Positions 9,150 to 17,761 of a DNA stretch of 64,000 bases are shown one piece after another. This stretch comes from Maribacter forsetii DSM 18668. Lineage in GTDB: Bacteria; Bacteroidota; Bacteroidia; Flavobacteriales; Flavobacteriaceae. Numbering within the stretch: the stretch's first letter is position 1; each line of letters begins with the position of its first letter. The stretch is from assembly GCF_000744105.1 (NCBI RefSeq), contig NZ_JQLH01000001.1, positions 1,984,001 through 2,048,000 on the forward strand, read 5' to 3'. The position numbers and the translations under genes were made by a program. The notes under the pieces are model-generated. The model did no database searches. It was not told the DNA's origin and was given only the letters and a program-made list of their open reading frames with translations.

Positions 9150-10343
9150 ATGCCAGGTTTTGAGTTGTTTGGAGAGAGTGAAAAAAGTCAAGTTCAAGAT
9201 GTTTTAAATTCTGGGGTGTTAATGCGCTACGGCTTTGATGGTATGCGAAATAACCATTGGAAGGCTTTAGAACTTGAAGAAGCTTTAACGAAACGAATGG
9301 ACTCAAAATATGCACAATTGGTAAGTAGCGGTACTGCTGCTTTAACTGTTGCGCTTGCAAGTGCAGGTATTGGAGCGGGAGATGAGGTCATAATGCCAAC
9401 CTTTACTTTTGTTGCAAGTTTCGAATCTATTTTGGCTATAGGTGCCATACCCATTCTTGTTGATGTTGATGATACTTTAACTTTAAGCCCTAAAGCAGTT
9501 GAAAATGCCATTACGGATAAAACTAAAGTAGTTATGCCGGTTCATATGTGCGGTTCTATGGCGGATCTTGGTGCATTGAAGGCTATTTGTGATAAACATG
9601 ATTTACTGCTGCTAGAAGATGCCTGTCAGGCTATAGGTGGTAGTTATAATGGTAAACCTTTGGGTAGCTATGGTGATTTAGGTTGTTTCTCTTTTGATTA
9701 TGTGAAAACGATAACTTGTGGTGAAGGCGGTGCGATCATTACCAATAACGAAACTTATAAAACAAATGCCGATCATTACTCAGATCACGGTCATGATCAT
9801 GTAGGTAATAATCGCGGAGCGGAAACGCATCCGTTTTTAGGGTATAATTTTAGGATTTCAGAATTACATGCAGCTGTTGGCTGTGCACAAATAGAGCGCT
9901 TAGATGATTTCTTATCTATTCAAAAGAAAAATTACACTGTTTTAAGAGATGCCTTGTCGCCCCTTAAAAATATTACATTCAGAAAGGTGCCAACTGGTGG
10001 CGTAGAAAACTATTCATTTTTATCGTTCTTTTTGCCTAATCAAGAAAAAGCCAAAGCAGCGCATACAGCTTTAGGTGAAGCTGGTGTTGATGCCTGTTTT
10101 TATTGGTTTGATAATAACTGGCATTACTATAAAGAGTGGGAACACCTAACCTCTAAAAGATCTTTAGGTAAATTACCGCAAGAAGTTGTAAATCAGTTGC
10201 CTGACTACTCTAAATCTGATTTTTCAAAATCTGACGCTTGGATAGGTAGAACCATTTCTTGCCTAGTAAAACTGAGCTGGACAGAAGAAGAAGTTGTTGA
10301 ACGCGCTTCTAGAATGAAAGAAGTACTTTCTAAATTTTCTTAA
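9150..10343 (+). CDS. DegT/DnrJ/EryC1 PLP aminotransferase, KdnA-like
   Basis: A 397-residue sugar aminotransferase of the DegT family. The PLP lysine is in SFDYVKTITCGEGGA; the cofactor-binding SSGTAALTVALASAG and the LLEDACQAIGG segment are also present. Several segments look specifically like KdnA, which forms 8-amino-3,8-dideoxy-manno-octulosonate (Kdo8N) in Shewanella: the start MPGFELFGE, RYGFDGMRN, VHMCGSMAD, SDHGHDHVGNNRGAE and ACFYWFDNNWHYY. This assignment is from remembered family similarity. The oxidoreductase partner KdnB is not adjacent, so the gene could serve another ketosugar. It ends 13 bases from the convergent ribB gene. Confidence 0.85.
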   Translation: MPGFELFGESEKSQVQDVLNSGVLMRYGFDGMRNNHWKALELEEALTKRMDSKYAQLVSSGTAALTVALASAGIGAGDEVIMPTFTFVASFESILAIGAIPILVDVDDTLTLSPKAVENAITDKTKVVMPVHMCGSMADLGALKAICDKHDLLLLEDACQAIGGSYNGKPLGSYGDLGCFSFDYVKTITCGEGGAIITNNETYKTNADHYSDHGHDHVGNNRGAETHPFLGYNFRISELHAAVGCAQIERLDDFLSIQKKNYTVLRDALSPLKNITFRKVPTGGVENYSFLSFFLPNQEKAKAAHTALGEAGVDACFYWFDNNWHYYKEWEHLTSKRSLGKLPQEVVNQLPDYSKSDFSKSDAWIGRTISCLVKLSWTEEEVVERASRMKEVLSKFS

Positions 10344-10356
10344 GTATAAAGTTTAA

Positions 10357-11493
10357 TTAGTAGGATACGTACTCAATAATCTCTAATCCATAACCTACAA
10401 TACCTACGCGCTTCGCTTGGGTACTGTTGGTCATTAATTTCATTTTATGAATACCTAAATCATGAAGTATTTGAGCACCGATTCCGAAGTCACGATTATC
10501 CATTTCAATCTTAGGAGCTTTATGAACACCTTGTTTTTGCAATTCTTTCAACTCTTTTAATCTTGAAAGTAAATTAAGGGATTCTGAATCTTGATTAATG
10601 AATACAATGGCTCCTTTGCCTTCTTCGTTAATCTTGTTGAACATATCCTCTAGCTTTTCGTCCGGGTTATGCGTAAGCGTCCCTAATATATCATTGTTGA
10701 TAAGGGTAGAGTTTATTCTAGTCAAGATTTTTTCATCCGAAGACCATGAACCTTTTGTTAATGCAATATGAATATGATTATTTGTAGTTTGCTTGTAGGC
10801 TCGTAACCTAAAATCGCCAAAGCGTGTGGTAATATCAAAATCAACTTCTTTGTCGATCAAGCTATCATGTTCCATTCTATAGGCAACAAGAGATTCAATA
10901 GATACAATTTTAAGATCGAATTTTTTAGCTACTTCTACCAATTGGGGTAGGCGAGCCATTGTTCCGTCCTCATTCATGATTTCTACAATGATACCAGCAG
11001 GTTGTAATCCTGCTAATCGTGCAAAATCAATGGCAGCTTCTGTATGTCCTGTTCTACGTAATACTCCACCTTCCTTAGCTACTAACGGAAAAATATGTCC
11101 TGGTCTTGCTAAATCATGTGGTTTGGTATCGCTCTCAGTTAGTGCTATAACGGTTTTAGATCTGTCACCGGCAGAAATACCTGTGGTAACTCCTTTACCT
11201 CTTAAATCTACAGATACGGTAAATGCAGTTTCCAAAGGATCGGTATTTGTGCTGACCATCATATGTAATCCCAAATCTTTGCAACGACCTTCTGTCAAAG
11301 GAGCGCAGATTAGACCTCTACCGTGTGTTGCCATAAAATTGACCGTTTCTGGTGTAGCAAGTTCTGCTGCAGCCAAAAAATCCCCTTCATTTTCGCGGTT
11401 TTCATCATCAACAACGATAATTACTTTACCGGCGCGAATATCTTCAATCGCTTCTTCTATAGTGTTCAATTGTATGGTACTAAGATCTGTCAT
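10357..11493 (-). CDS. ribB: 3,4-dihydroxy-2-butanone-4-phosphate synthase with degenerate GTP cyclohydrolase II domain
   Basis: A riboflavin pathway enzyme that turns ribulose 5-phosphate into the 4-carbon unit of the xylene ring. The N-terminal RibB domain is intact (DDENRENEGDF, HGRGLICAPLTEGR, GHTEAAIDFARLAG). The C-terminal half has the RibA layout, including FGIGAQILHDLG and GIVGYGLEI. The segment that normally holds the three zinc-binding cysteines (a CLTGDVFGSLRCDC-like stretch) instead reads INNDILGTLTHNPDEKLEDM and has no cysteine. GTP cyclohydrolase II activity is therefore probably lost, and a separate ribA is expected elsewhere. It ends a minus-strand run ftsK-lolA-lptF/G-ribB; its start is only 2 bases from the stop of the permease gene. 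Confidence 0.9.
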   Translation of the reverse strand: MTDLSTIQLNTIEEAIEDIRAGKVIIVVDDENRENEGDFLAAAELATPETVNFMATHGRGLICAPLTEGRCKDLGLHMMVSTNTDPLETAFTVSVDLRGKGVTTGISAGDRSKTVIALTESDTKPHDLARPGHIFPLVAKEGGVLRRTGHTEAAIDFARLAGLQPAGIIVEIMNEDGTMARLPQLVEVAKKFDLKIVSIESLVAYRMEHDSLIDKEVDFDITTRFGDFRLRAYKQTTNNHIHIALTKGSWSSDEKILTRINSTLINNDILGTLTHNPDEKLEDMFNKINEEGKGAIVFINQDSESLNLLSRLKELKELQKQGVHKAPKIEMDNRDFGIGAQILHDLGIHKMKLMTNSTQAKRVGIVGYGLEIIEYVSY

Positions 11494-11495
11494 GG

Positions 11496-13004
11496 TTATG
11501 AATCAGCTTTATCTTTTTTCTTAAATAATTTTTTGAAGAAATCGGCTATAAATCCGAAATCCATCATTCCTTTATCTTCTGTCGCTCTTTTGGTCAAAAC
11601 AACTCCTAAAGGCAACATAATCAACGTTGATAGCCATGCGCCCAACATTGGGTGTATATTTCCTTCTTTAGCATAGTTTCCTGAGAATACACCAATGAAG
11701 TAATAGATTAAAAATAATACTATGGCGATAACCATAGGTAAGCCTAAACCACCTTTTCTAATAATAGCACCTAATGGGGCGCCAACGAAGAAAAGAATGA
11801 TACAGGAGAATGCCAACGCGTATTTGTTGTGAAGCGAGAGAATATGCATGTTGTAGATTTTGTACCGCTTTTGCATTTCTTCTTTTTTACCACTAACGGT
11901 ACCTAGAATACTAGAGGTAGCGTTTTTGGCACTGCTTAAAATTTGTATTTGTTGCCAATCTGGAAAAAGCACTAGAAAATTGTCGTTTATAGAATCTTGT
12001 AGAGCAACATTATTCTTGGCTAAAACCGCCTTAGCTTGTATGATGGAATCTTTTCTAGAGACAATATCTGTTTTAGTGGTGTCTTTGTTTTTAGTGACTA
12101 AAGGCGCGAACATTCCCGTTCTGCCTTCAATATTTTTAGAAAAAGCACGAACTATACGGTAATTATCACCACGTAAGGAATCAATATCTTTTGTTAGTCG
12201 AGATATATTCTTCATTTTGTCCGTACTGATATCTCTTTCTTCTTCTAGTTCATCATTATTGATCTCAGGGATCTCGATGTTCATAGTATAGGTGTCAAAA
12301 TCTGCACGAGCAAAAGGAAATTTCATTTTTTTGTCATTGCTCTTGGTTTCAACATCCTGATACATGTGACCGTCTTGCAATACTAATTGTATTACGTCTG
12401 AATCCTCACTACTTATCAATTCCCCTTTATAGGATTTTATCACCCTAGTATTTACATTATTGGCAGACTTGGTATGGATAATAACATTTTTTAAAAAGCG
12501 GTCATTTTCACCATACTTTTCATCTACTTTGATATTCATTCCTTCAAAATCACTAAATACCCCTTCAGATACTACTGCGGCTGGTTTTACCTTAGCAATA
12601 TTTCTACGTAGGTTGTATATTTTTCGTTGTGATAAAGGAATTATATTATTGGCGAAAAAGAAGGTAACTCCACCTAAAATGGTAACGAATATGATTAAAC
12701 TTAACATAGATCGTTGTAGGGAAATACCTGATGCTTTCATTGCAGCGAATTCGTAATTCTCTGCTATGGATCCAAAGGTCAAAATTGAAGATAAAAGTAC
12801 GGTTAGGGGTAGTACTTTTTCAGTAAGATCTGGCATAAGGTAGAACAGGAACTTACCAATGATAACGATATCTAAGCCTTTACCGGCTAAATCATCAATA
12901 AAAAGCCAAATCGTTTGAAATATGAAGATGAACATCAATATTACAAACGAACTGACAAAATTAAAGACGAACCTTGATAGGATATATCGGTCTAGTATTC
13001 TCAA
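11496..13004 (-). CDS. LptF/LptG-family lipopolysaccharide export permease (YjgP/YjgQ)
   Basis: An inner-membrane permease component that extracts LPS from the inner membrane and passes it to the LptC-A-D bridge. It has the classical start ILDRYILSRFVFNFV, a first set of membrane helices (including VLPLTVLLSSILTFG), the coupling motif ENYEFAAMKASGISLQR, a long periplasmic jellyroll-like region (about residues 130-370), and three C-terminal helices. At 502 residues it is longer than proteobacterial LptF/G because of the extended periplasmic part, as is usual in Bacteroidota. I cannot say whether it is LptF or LptG. It sits 5 bases after lolA and 2 before ribB, so they are co-transcribed. Confidence 0.88.
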   Translation of the reverse strand: MRILDRYILSRFVFNFVSSFVILMFIFIFQTIWLFIDDLAGKGLDIVIIGKFLFYLMPDLTEKVLPLTVLLSSILTFGSIAENYEFAAMKASGISLQRSMLSLIIFVTILGGVTFFFANNIIPLSQRKIYNLRRNIAKVKPAAVVSEGVFSDFEGMNIKVDEKYGENDRFLKNVIIHTKSANNVNTRVIKSYKGELISSEDSDVIQLVLQDGHMYQDVETKSNDKKMKFPFARADFDTYTMNIEIPEINNDELEEERDISTDKMKNISRLTKDIDSLRGDNYRIVRAFSKNIEGRTGMFAPLVTKNKDTTKTDIVSRKDSIIQAKAVLAKNNVALQDSINDNFLVLFPDWQQIQILSSAKNATSSILGTVSGKKEEMQKRYKIYNMHILSLHNKYALAFSCIILFFVGAPLGAIIRKGGLGLPMVIAIVLFLIYYFIGVFSGNYAKEGNIHPMLGAWLSTLIMLPLGVVLTKRATEDKGMMDFGFIADFFKKLFKKKDKADS

Positions 13005-13009
13005 TAGTT

Positions 13010-13654
13010 CTAATTTCTTAGAATGAAATAACCTTCATCCTTATATTTAGCTTCATCAAAAGTAAATAAGGTTTTGGACAAAGTTTGATCTGTTTTAAAA
13101 GAATTAACAGTGATCGTAGTTTTTGTGCCGTTCTTACCTGTTTCAATTAAGTTGTAAATGTGCTTAGTGCCCATATCAATACCTAATAATCTAGATTTTA
13201 TTTCCGTATCAGAATCAATAGGTGTCAATTTTACATACTGTATTTTTCTTCCTTGAATATTCTGTAGAATATCCCAAGCATAATTATGTCCTTCCTGATA
13301 GAAAGTCAACATTTTTGAAGGTGTCATCGCATTTTCGTCTTCAGATTGATCTTCAATCGTTACTTCTTCGTTTTCTGGAACAATGGTATACACTTTGTTA
13401 CCGTCGAATATTTGTTTTGATCCTAGGTAATTGAACATGTATTTATTGCCCGCAAGGGTTACATCACCTCTTGTTTCTTGATTTATACCAGCATCTGCGT
13501 TCTTTAGGTCAAATTTGAAATCTACAAAGATGTTGTCATAACTTTGTACTTTGTTATAAACTTCATCAAGTAGGGCTTTTGCTTTATCAGAACTTTGCGC
13601 ATTTGCAATGGTTGCTGTAAACATAATGGTCAATACAAAAATAATTTTCTTCAT
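13010..13654 (-). CDS. lolA: LolA-like outer-membrane lipoprotein carrier protein
   Basis: A 214-residue periplasmic carrier that ferries lipoproteins from the inner to the outer membrane. The signal peptide is clear (MKKIIFVLTIMFTATIANAQ, cleavage probably after NAQ or ANA). The rest has the LolA pattern: an early YDNIFVDFKFDLKNA strand, GDVTLAGNKYMFNY and FDGNKVYTIVPENEEV. It is placed between ftsK (11 bases upstream) and the LPS permease gene (5 bases downstream), so it belongs to an envelope-biogenesis operon. Confidence 0.85.
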   Translation of the reverse strand: MKKIIFVLTIMFTATIANAQSSDKAKALLDEVYNKVQSYDNIFVDFKFDLKNADAGINQETRGDVTLAGNKYMFNYLGSKQIFDGNKVYTIVPENEEVTIEDQSEDENAMTPSKMLTFYQEGHNYAWDILQNIQGRKIQYVKLTPIDSDTEIKSRLLGIDMGTKHIYNLIETGKNGTKTTITVNSFKTDQTLSKTLFTFDEAKYKDEGYFILRN

Positions 13655-13665
13655 CTTTTTTAATA

Positions 13666-16065
13666 TTATTCGTTATCCAATATTTGCTGAAGGGCAACCA
13701 TATCTGCCACATATACTTGTCTGGCCTTACTGCCTTCAAACGGACCTACAATTCCTGCTGCTTCTAATTGGTCAATAATTCTACCGGCTCTATTGTAGCC
13801 TAATTTCAATTTACGTTGAATTAATGAGGCTGAACCTTGTTGTGCAATTACGATAACCTCTGCGGCTTCACGGAACTTTGCATCCCTTTCAGACACGTTA
13901 TTATCAAGACTCGTGCCAGAATCCTCGCCAACATACTCTGGTAGTTCGTGCGCTTCTGGATAAGCTCTCTGACTACCAATGAATTCAGTGATTTTGGCAA
14001 CCTCAGGAGTGTCTACGAAGGCACATTGAATACGGGTGACATCATTACCTTGTGTAAATAACATATCACCTCTACCAATCAATTGATCAGCACCTGCAGT
14101 ATCTAAAATGGTTCTTGAATCTATTTTAGAAGTTACTCTAAATGCTAACCTTGCAGGGAAATTGGCTTTGATGATACCTGTAATAACGTTTACAGATGGT
14201 CTTTGCGTTGCAATGATCAAATGTATACCAATTGCCCGTGCTAACTGTGCAAGTCTTGCAACGGGTGTTTCTACCTCTTTACCGGCTGTCATGATCAAAT
14301 CGGCAAACTCATCAATTACCAATACAATGTATGGTAAGAATTTGTGTCCGTCATTCGGATTCAGTTTTCTAGCCTTAAACTTAGTATTGTATTCCTTTAA
14401 GTTACGTACCATTGCCAATTTTAGCAACTCGTACCTGTTGTCCATTTCAATACAAAGGGAATTCAATGTATGGATTACTTTGGTGTTATCCGTAATAATG
14501 GCTTCTTCTGAATCTGGAAGCTTAGCCAAGAAATGGCGTTCTATTTTATTATAAAGCGTAAGTTCAACTTTCTTTGGATCTACTAAGATGAATTTTACCT
14601 CTGCTGGATGTTTTTTGTATAGTAATGAAGTTAAAACTGCATTTAAACCTACCGATTTACCTTGACCTGTAGCGCCTGCCATCAGCATGTGAGGCATTTT
14701 TGCTAAATCGACCACGAAGGTTTCGTTGCTAATAGTCTTACCAAACGCAATTGGTAATTCCATTTCGGCTTTCTGAAACTTACTAGAAGCAATTACCGAA
14801 CGCATAGAAACTATCGATGAATTCTTATTAGGTACTTCAATACCAATAGTTCCTTTACCAGGAATAGGGGCAATGATACGTATACCTAAAGCTGCTAATG
14901 ATAAAGCAATGTCATCTTCAAGGTTTTTAATTTTTGAAATACGAACACCTGCTTCCGGTACTATTTCATATAAGGTAACAGTAGGACCAATGGTAGCCTT
15001 GATCTGTGCAATTCCAATTTTATAATTTTTTAGAGTTTCTACAATTCTATTCTTGTTTTCCTCTAATTCTTCTTGGTTAATTGTGATGCCGCCAGTTGTA
15101 CCGTGTTGGTCTAACAGATCAATATGTGGAAATTTGTAGTTGCCTAGTTCTAATGTTGGGTCAAATTCACCAAAATCATCTACTAATTTGTTCGCTAGAA
15201 CATCAACTTCTTCGGGCTCTTCAATAACGGATTCAACCTCCATGGCTAAAGATTCCTCTGGCTCAGGTTCTGGAACAGTTACTTCAAAATCTTTAATTTC
15301 TTCTTTCTTAGTCTCTTTCTCTTTCTCTTTTTCTAAATGAGGAATTTCTGCTTTATGTGTATAAGTGTCCACAATTACGGGAGCCTCCTCTTCTAAAGAG
15401 GTGGCAAGCATATCATCTTGCTCTTTTTTCTTATTTGCCTTACGTTCTTGGTTGGCTTTGAATTCTGTTGATATAGCTTCTTTTCTAGATTTAAAGAATG
15501 ATGAAATACCTTCAGGGGTTACATTAAATAACCTAACAAGAATAAATATGAGTCCGAAAATCAATAATAGTAGTACACCTATTTTTCCAGCGTAGTCCTG
15601 TAGAAAATCGTTCATTTCAAAACCTATCAACCCTCCTAATAGTGGGCTAGTGGTTGCAAAGAAACCTAGGGCAATAGAAATCCAGATTACGAATAATAAA
15701 CCCCAAATCCATTTTTTGAACAATGCCTTTAAAGACAGTCCTAAAAAAAGATGTATACCCGTAATACATACTAGGAAAGGGAAAATTAGAGAAGCTACAC
15801 CAAAGCCCTTATACATAAAAAAGTGGCTAATACTTGCTCCAAATTTATTCAGTAAGTTTTTTGCAAGCTCATTACGATCCTTAAACTCTGTCAATAGACT
15901 TTGATCGTCTTGCCAGTTAAAATAGAAAGAGATAAATGAAAAGAACAGCGCAATACTAAAAAGCATTAATAAACTACCCAAAATGATTTTATTCTGTTTG
16001 GATAATTTAAACGGTGCTCGTTTTTTAGTAGGTTTCGGCTTTGATTTAGTTGCCTTTTTTGCCAT
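13666..16065 (-). CDS. ftsK: FtsK/SpoIIIE-family DNA translocase
   Basis: A 799-residue septal DNA pump that clears and resolves chromosomes at division. It has four or five N-terminal membrane helices (about residues 25-190), a charged, Glu/Lys-rich linker (about 195-300) and a RecA-like motor. The Walker A is GATGQGKSVGLN, the Walker B area is LVIDEFADL, and the ATQRPSVNVITG motif is present. The C-terminal winged-helix gamma domain (SLIQRKLKLGYNRAGRIIDQLE) is the part that reads orienting KOPS sequences and contacts XerD. It is the upstream member of the ftsK-lolA-lptF/G-ribB run. Confidence 0.95.
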   Translation of the reverse strand: MAKKATKSKPKPTKKRAPFKLSKQNKIILGSLLMLFSIALFFSFISFYFNWQDDQSLLTEFKDRNELAKNLLNKFGASISHFFMYKGFGVASLIFPFLVCITGIHLFLGLSLKALFKKWIWGLLFVIWISIALGFFATTSPLLGGLIGFEMNDFLQDYAGKIGVLLLLIFGLIFILVRLFNVTPEGISSFFKSRKEAISTEFKANQERKANKKKEQDDMLATSLEEEAPVIVDTYTHKAEIPHLEKEKEKETKKEEIKDFEVTVPEPEPEESLAMEVESVIEEPEEVDVLANKLVDDFGEFDPTLELGNYKFPHIDLLDQHGTTGGITINQEELEENKNRIVETLKNYKIGIAQIKATIGPTVTLYEIVPEAGVRISKIKNLEDDIALSLAALGIRIIAPIPGKGTIGIEVPNKNSSIVSMRSVIASSKFQKAEMELPIAFGKTISNETFVVDLAKMPHMLMAGATGQGKSVGLNAVLTSLLYKKHPAEVKFILVDPKKVELTLYNKIERHFLAKLPDSEEAIITDNTKVIHTLNSLCIEMDNRYELLKLAMVRNLKEYNTKFKARKLNPNDGHKFLPYIVLVIDEFADLIMTAGKEVETPVARLAQLARAIGIHLIIATQRPSVNVITGIIKANFPARLAFRVTSKIDSRTILDTAGADQLIGRGDMLFTQGNDVTRIQCAFVDTPEVAKITEFIGSQRAYPEAHELPEYVGEDSGTSLDNNVSERDAKFREAAEVIVIAQQGSASLIQRKLKLGYNRAGRIIDQLEAAGIVGPFEGSKARQVYVADMVALQQILDNE

Positions 16066-16129
16066 TAAAACTTAATTCTGATGCTAAATTACAAATTTAC
16101 GATGAGCTACGAAGAACTTAAGGACTATC

Positions 16130-16495
16130 CTATAACACCTTGGGGAGGTAAATGATAAGACCAATAATAGTGGATGCGATAGAAACCAACATAACGGCAC
16201 CTGCTGAAATATCCTTTATAAATCCGATTTTAACATCGAATTCTGGCTGAATATAGTCTGCAATTTTTTCTACCGCCGTATTCATTCCCTCAATTCCTAA
16301 AACAATTGCAATAGCAAATATTTGAAGAATCCATTCGGTATTTGAGATATCAAAGTAGAAACCTGCAGCAGTCATTACTATGGCAATGAAAACTTGAATT
16401 TTTATACTTGCTTCGGTGCGTATTAAAAGGAAGGCACCTTTTAGGGCAAAGCCAACACTTTTAATACGATTTACCAAAAAGGATTCTTTGGGCAT
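16130..16495 (-). CDS. dgkA: diacylglycerol kinase / undecaprenol kinase family (DgkA)
   Basis: A 121-residue small integral-membrane lipid kinase. The family signature is present as EGMNTAVEKIADYIQPE (the ExxNTAIE motif that carries the catalytic Glu and binds Mg-ATP), plus KDISAGAVMLVSIAS. Three membrane helices are visible. It phosphorylates diacylglycerol or undecaprenol; in Bacteroidota the latter is plausible, but that is inference. It lies 16 bases after tpx and 64 bases before ftsK, on the same strand. Confidence 0.88.
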   Translation of the reverse strand: MPKESFLVNRIKSVGFALKGAFLLIRTEASIKIQVFIAIVMTAAGFYFDISNTEWILQIFAIAIVLGIEGMNTAVEKIADYIQPEFDVKIGFIKDISAGAVMLVSIASTIIGLIIYLPKVL

Positions 16496-16511
16496 GAGTG
16501 TCCTTTGTTTT

Positions 16512-17015
16512 TTAGTTCATTAACGCCTCTAAAGCTGCTTTATAGTTAGGCTCTTCTGTAGTCTCCGCAACTTGCTCAGAATACAATACGTTTCCTTTTT
16601 CATCAACTACCACAACTGCTCTTGAAAGTAATGGAGCTAAAGGGCCATCTGAAAATGCAACATTATACCCTTTTCCAAAATTGCCATCTTTAAAATCTGA
16701 AAGCATTTCAACATTTTCTATACCTTCAGCACCACAAAATCTGGCTTGTGCAAATGGTAGATCTTTAGAAATACAAAGTACTATTGTATTATCCAATTCA
16801 GCAGCCTCTTGATTAAATTGACGTACAGATTGAGCGCAAGTGCCAGTATCAACACTTGGAAATATATTTAATACTACTCTTGAACCTTCATAATCTGAAA
16901 GTTTTACGGTAGATAAGTCATTCTTAGTTAATTGAAATTCTGGAGCTTTTCCGCCATTTGCAGGTAAAGTCCCTAATGTGTGTATTTCGTTTCCTTTTAG
17001 TGTAACCGAAGCCAT
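16512..17015 (-). CDS. tpx: thiol peroxidase (Tpx, atypical 2-Cys peroxiredoxin)
   Basis: Reduces peroxides with electrons from thioredoxin. At 167 residues it is standard length. The peroxidatic Cys is in PSVDTGTCAQSVRQFN, and the resolving Cys in the Tpx position is in ARFCGAEGIENV. The N-terminal VTLKGNEIHTLG and later SRAVVVVDEKGNV are typical. It is part of a local group of redox genes on the minus strand (2-Cys Prx, thioredoxin, DUF6952, tpx), but a strong terminator lies just upstream, so it probably has its own promoter in 17016-17090. Confidence 0.93.
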   Translation of the reverse strand: MASVTLKGNEIHTLGTLPANGGKAPEFQLTKNDLSTVKLSDYEGSRVVLNIFPSVDTGTCAQSVRQFNQEAAELDNTIVLCISKDLPFAQARFCGAEGIENVEMLSDFKDGNFGKGYNVAFSDGPLAPLLSRAVVVVDEKGNVLYSEQVAETTEEPNYKAALEALMN

Positions 17016-17084
17016 AACTTTTGTCTTTTTATAATTGAGTTTGTGAAATTATAAAATATAAAGCTGAAACGAGCGGGAATGTGA

Positions 17085-17118
17085 TAAAAAAAAGTCCTTT
17101 CGTTATGGAAAGGACTTT
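17085..17118 (-). terminator. Rho-independent terminator of the trx-DUF6952 unit
   Basis: AAAGTCCTTTC (17091-17101) and GAAAGGACTTT (17108-17118) form a perfect 11-bp stem with a 6-base loop. On the minus strand the stem is followed by a run of T (complement of the A run at 17085-17090). It lies immediately after the stop of the DUF6952 gene on that strand. Confidence 0.9.
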
Positions 17119-17136
17119 GTGTATTTTATATCGCTA

Positions 17137-17394
17137 TTATTTGTCTATGGAGCCTAAAACCCGCTGCATGAACTGATTCGTAGCATCTTTTTTTGGTGTA
17201 CCTTGTTCTATGCTGTTCGCAACTTCAATGGCACCGTACATATTAGAAATAAGTTCGCCTATTACATCTAGTTCTTCATCTTTTAGTGAAGGTAACTCTG
17301 TAAGTGCTTCTAAAGTCTCAATGGTCTCTAGAATAAAATCGCTATCTTTTTCTGCAATGAACTCTGTCAGTAATTTAATTATGGGTAATCTCAC
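17137..17394 (-). CDS. DUF6952-like small conserved protein
   Basis: An 85-residue acidic, mostly helical protein with no membrane segment. Its layout (MRLPIIKLLTEFI, a central Glu-rich helix, and an EQGTPKKDATNQF tail) matches a small family conserved in Flavobacteriia next to a thioredoxin gene. Function unknown. Its start overlaps the end of the thioredoxin gene by about 20 bases, so the two are translationally coupled and probably act in the same process. Confidence 0.75.
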   Translation of the reverse strand: MRLPIIKLLTEFIAEKDSDFILETIETLEALTELPSLKDEELDVIGELISNMYGAIEVANSIEQGTPKKDATNQFMQRVLGSIDK

Positions 17395-17689
17395 TGATCA
17401 AATCTTTTAATAGGTCATACTTGTTAGTCTGTACCTGATTTTTAATTTTTCCTTTTTCGAAAGAAGCGAAGGTTGGTAAGTTGCTAACGTCTGCTAGTTT
17501 TCTAGATTCAGGGAATTTCTCTGCATCTGCCAATACAAATGTAATATCCTCGTTCTGTGAAGCTTCTTTTTTAAATTTAGGCTTCATTATTCTGCAGTTA
17601 CCACACCATGTTGCAGAATATTGAACTACAACGTTAGGGTTGTTATCTATGATTTCCTGTAAATTATCTTGTTCTAATTCTAATAGCAT
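17375..17689 (-). CDS. thioredoxin-family protein with CGNC active site
   Basis: A 104-residue single-domain thioredoxin fold. The active site is ATWCGNCRIMKP: CGNC instead of the usual CGPC, which would change the redox potential. The conserved cis-Pro is in SNLPTFASFEKG. No signal peptide, so cytoplasmic. It overlaps the DUF6952 gene downstream and follows the 2-Cys peroxiredoxin gene, for which it may be the reductant; that link is inferred from order. Confidence 0.88.
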   Translation of the reverse strand: MLLELEQDNLQEIIDNNPNVVVQYSATWCGNCRIMKPKFKKEASQNEDITFVLADAEKFPESRKLADVSNLPTFASFEKGKIKNQVQTNKYDLLKDLISEITHN

Positions 17690-17721
17690 AAATGAGTTAT
17701 TTAAAGATTAATAAAATGAAA

Positions 17722-17741
17722 ATGAAGTCAATTGACTTCAT
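17722..17741 (-). terminator. 20-bp perfect palindrome after the peroxiredoxin gene
   Basis: ATGAAGTCAATTGACTTCAT is a perfect inverted repeat located between the peroxiredoxin stop and the thioredoxin start. On the minus strand it is followed by an interrupted T-rich tract. It is probably a partial terminator or processing hairpin that tunes read-through from prx into trx. Confidence 0.6.
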
Positions 17742-17761
17742 CTTCATTACAGTTTTTCTAC

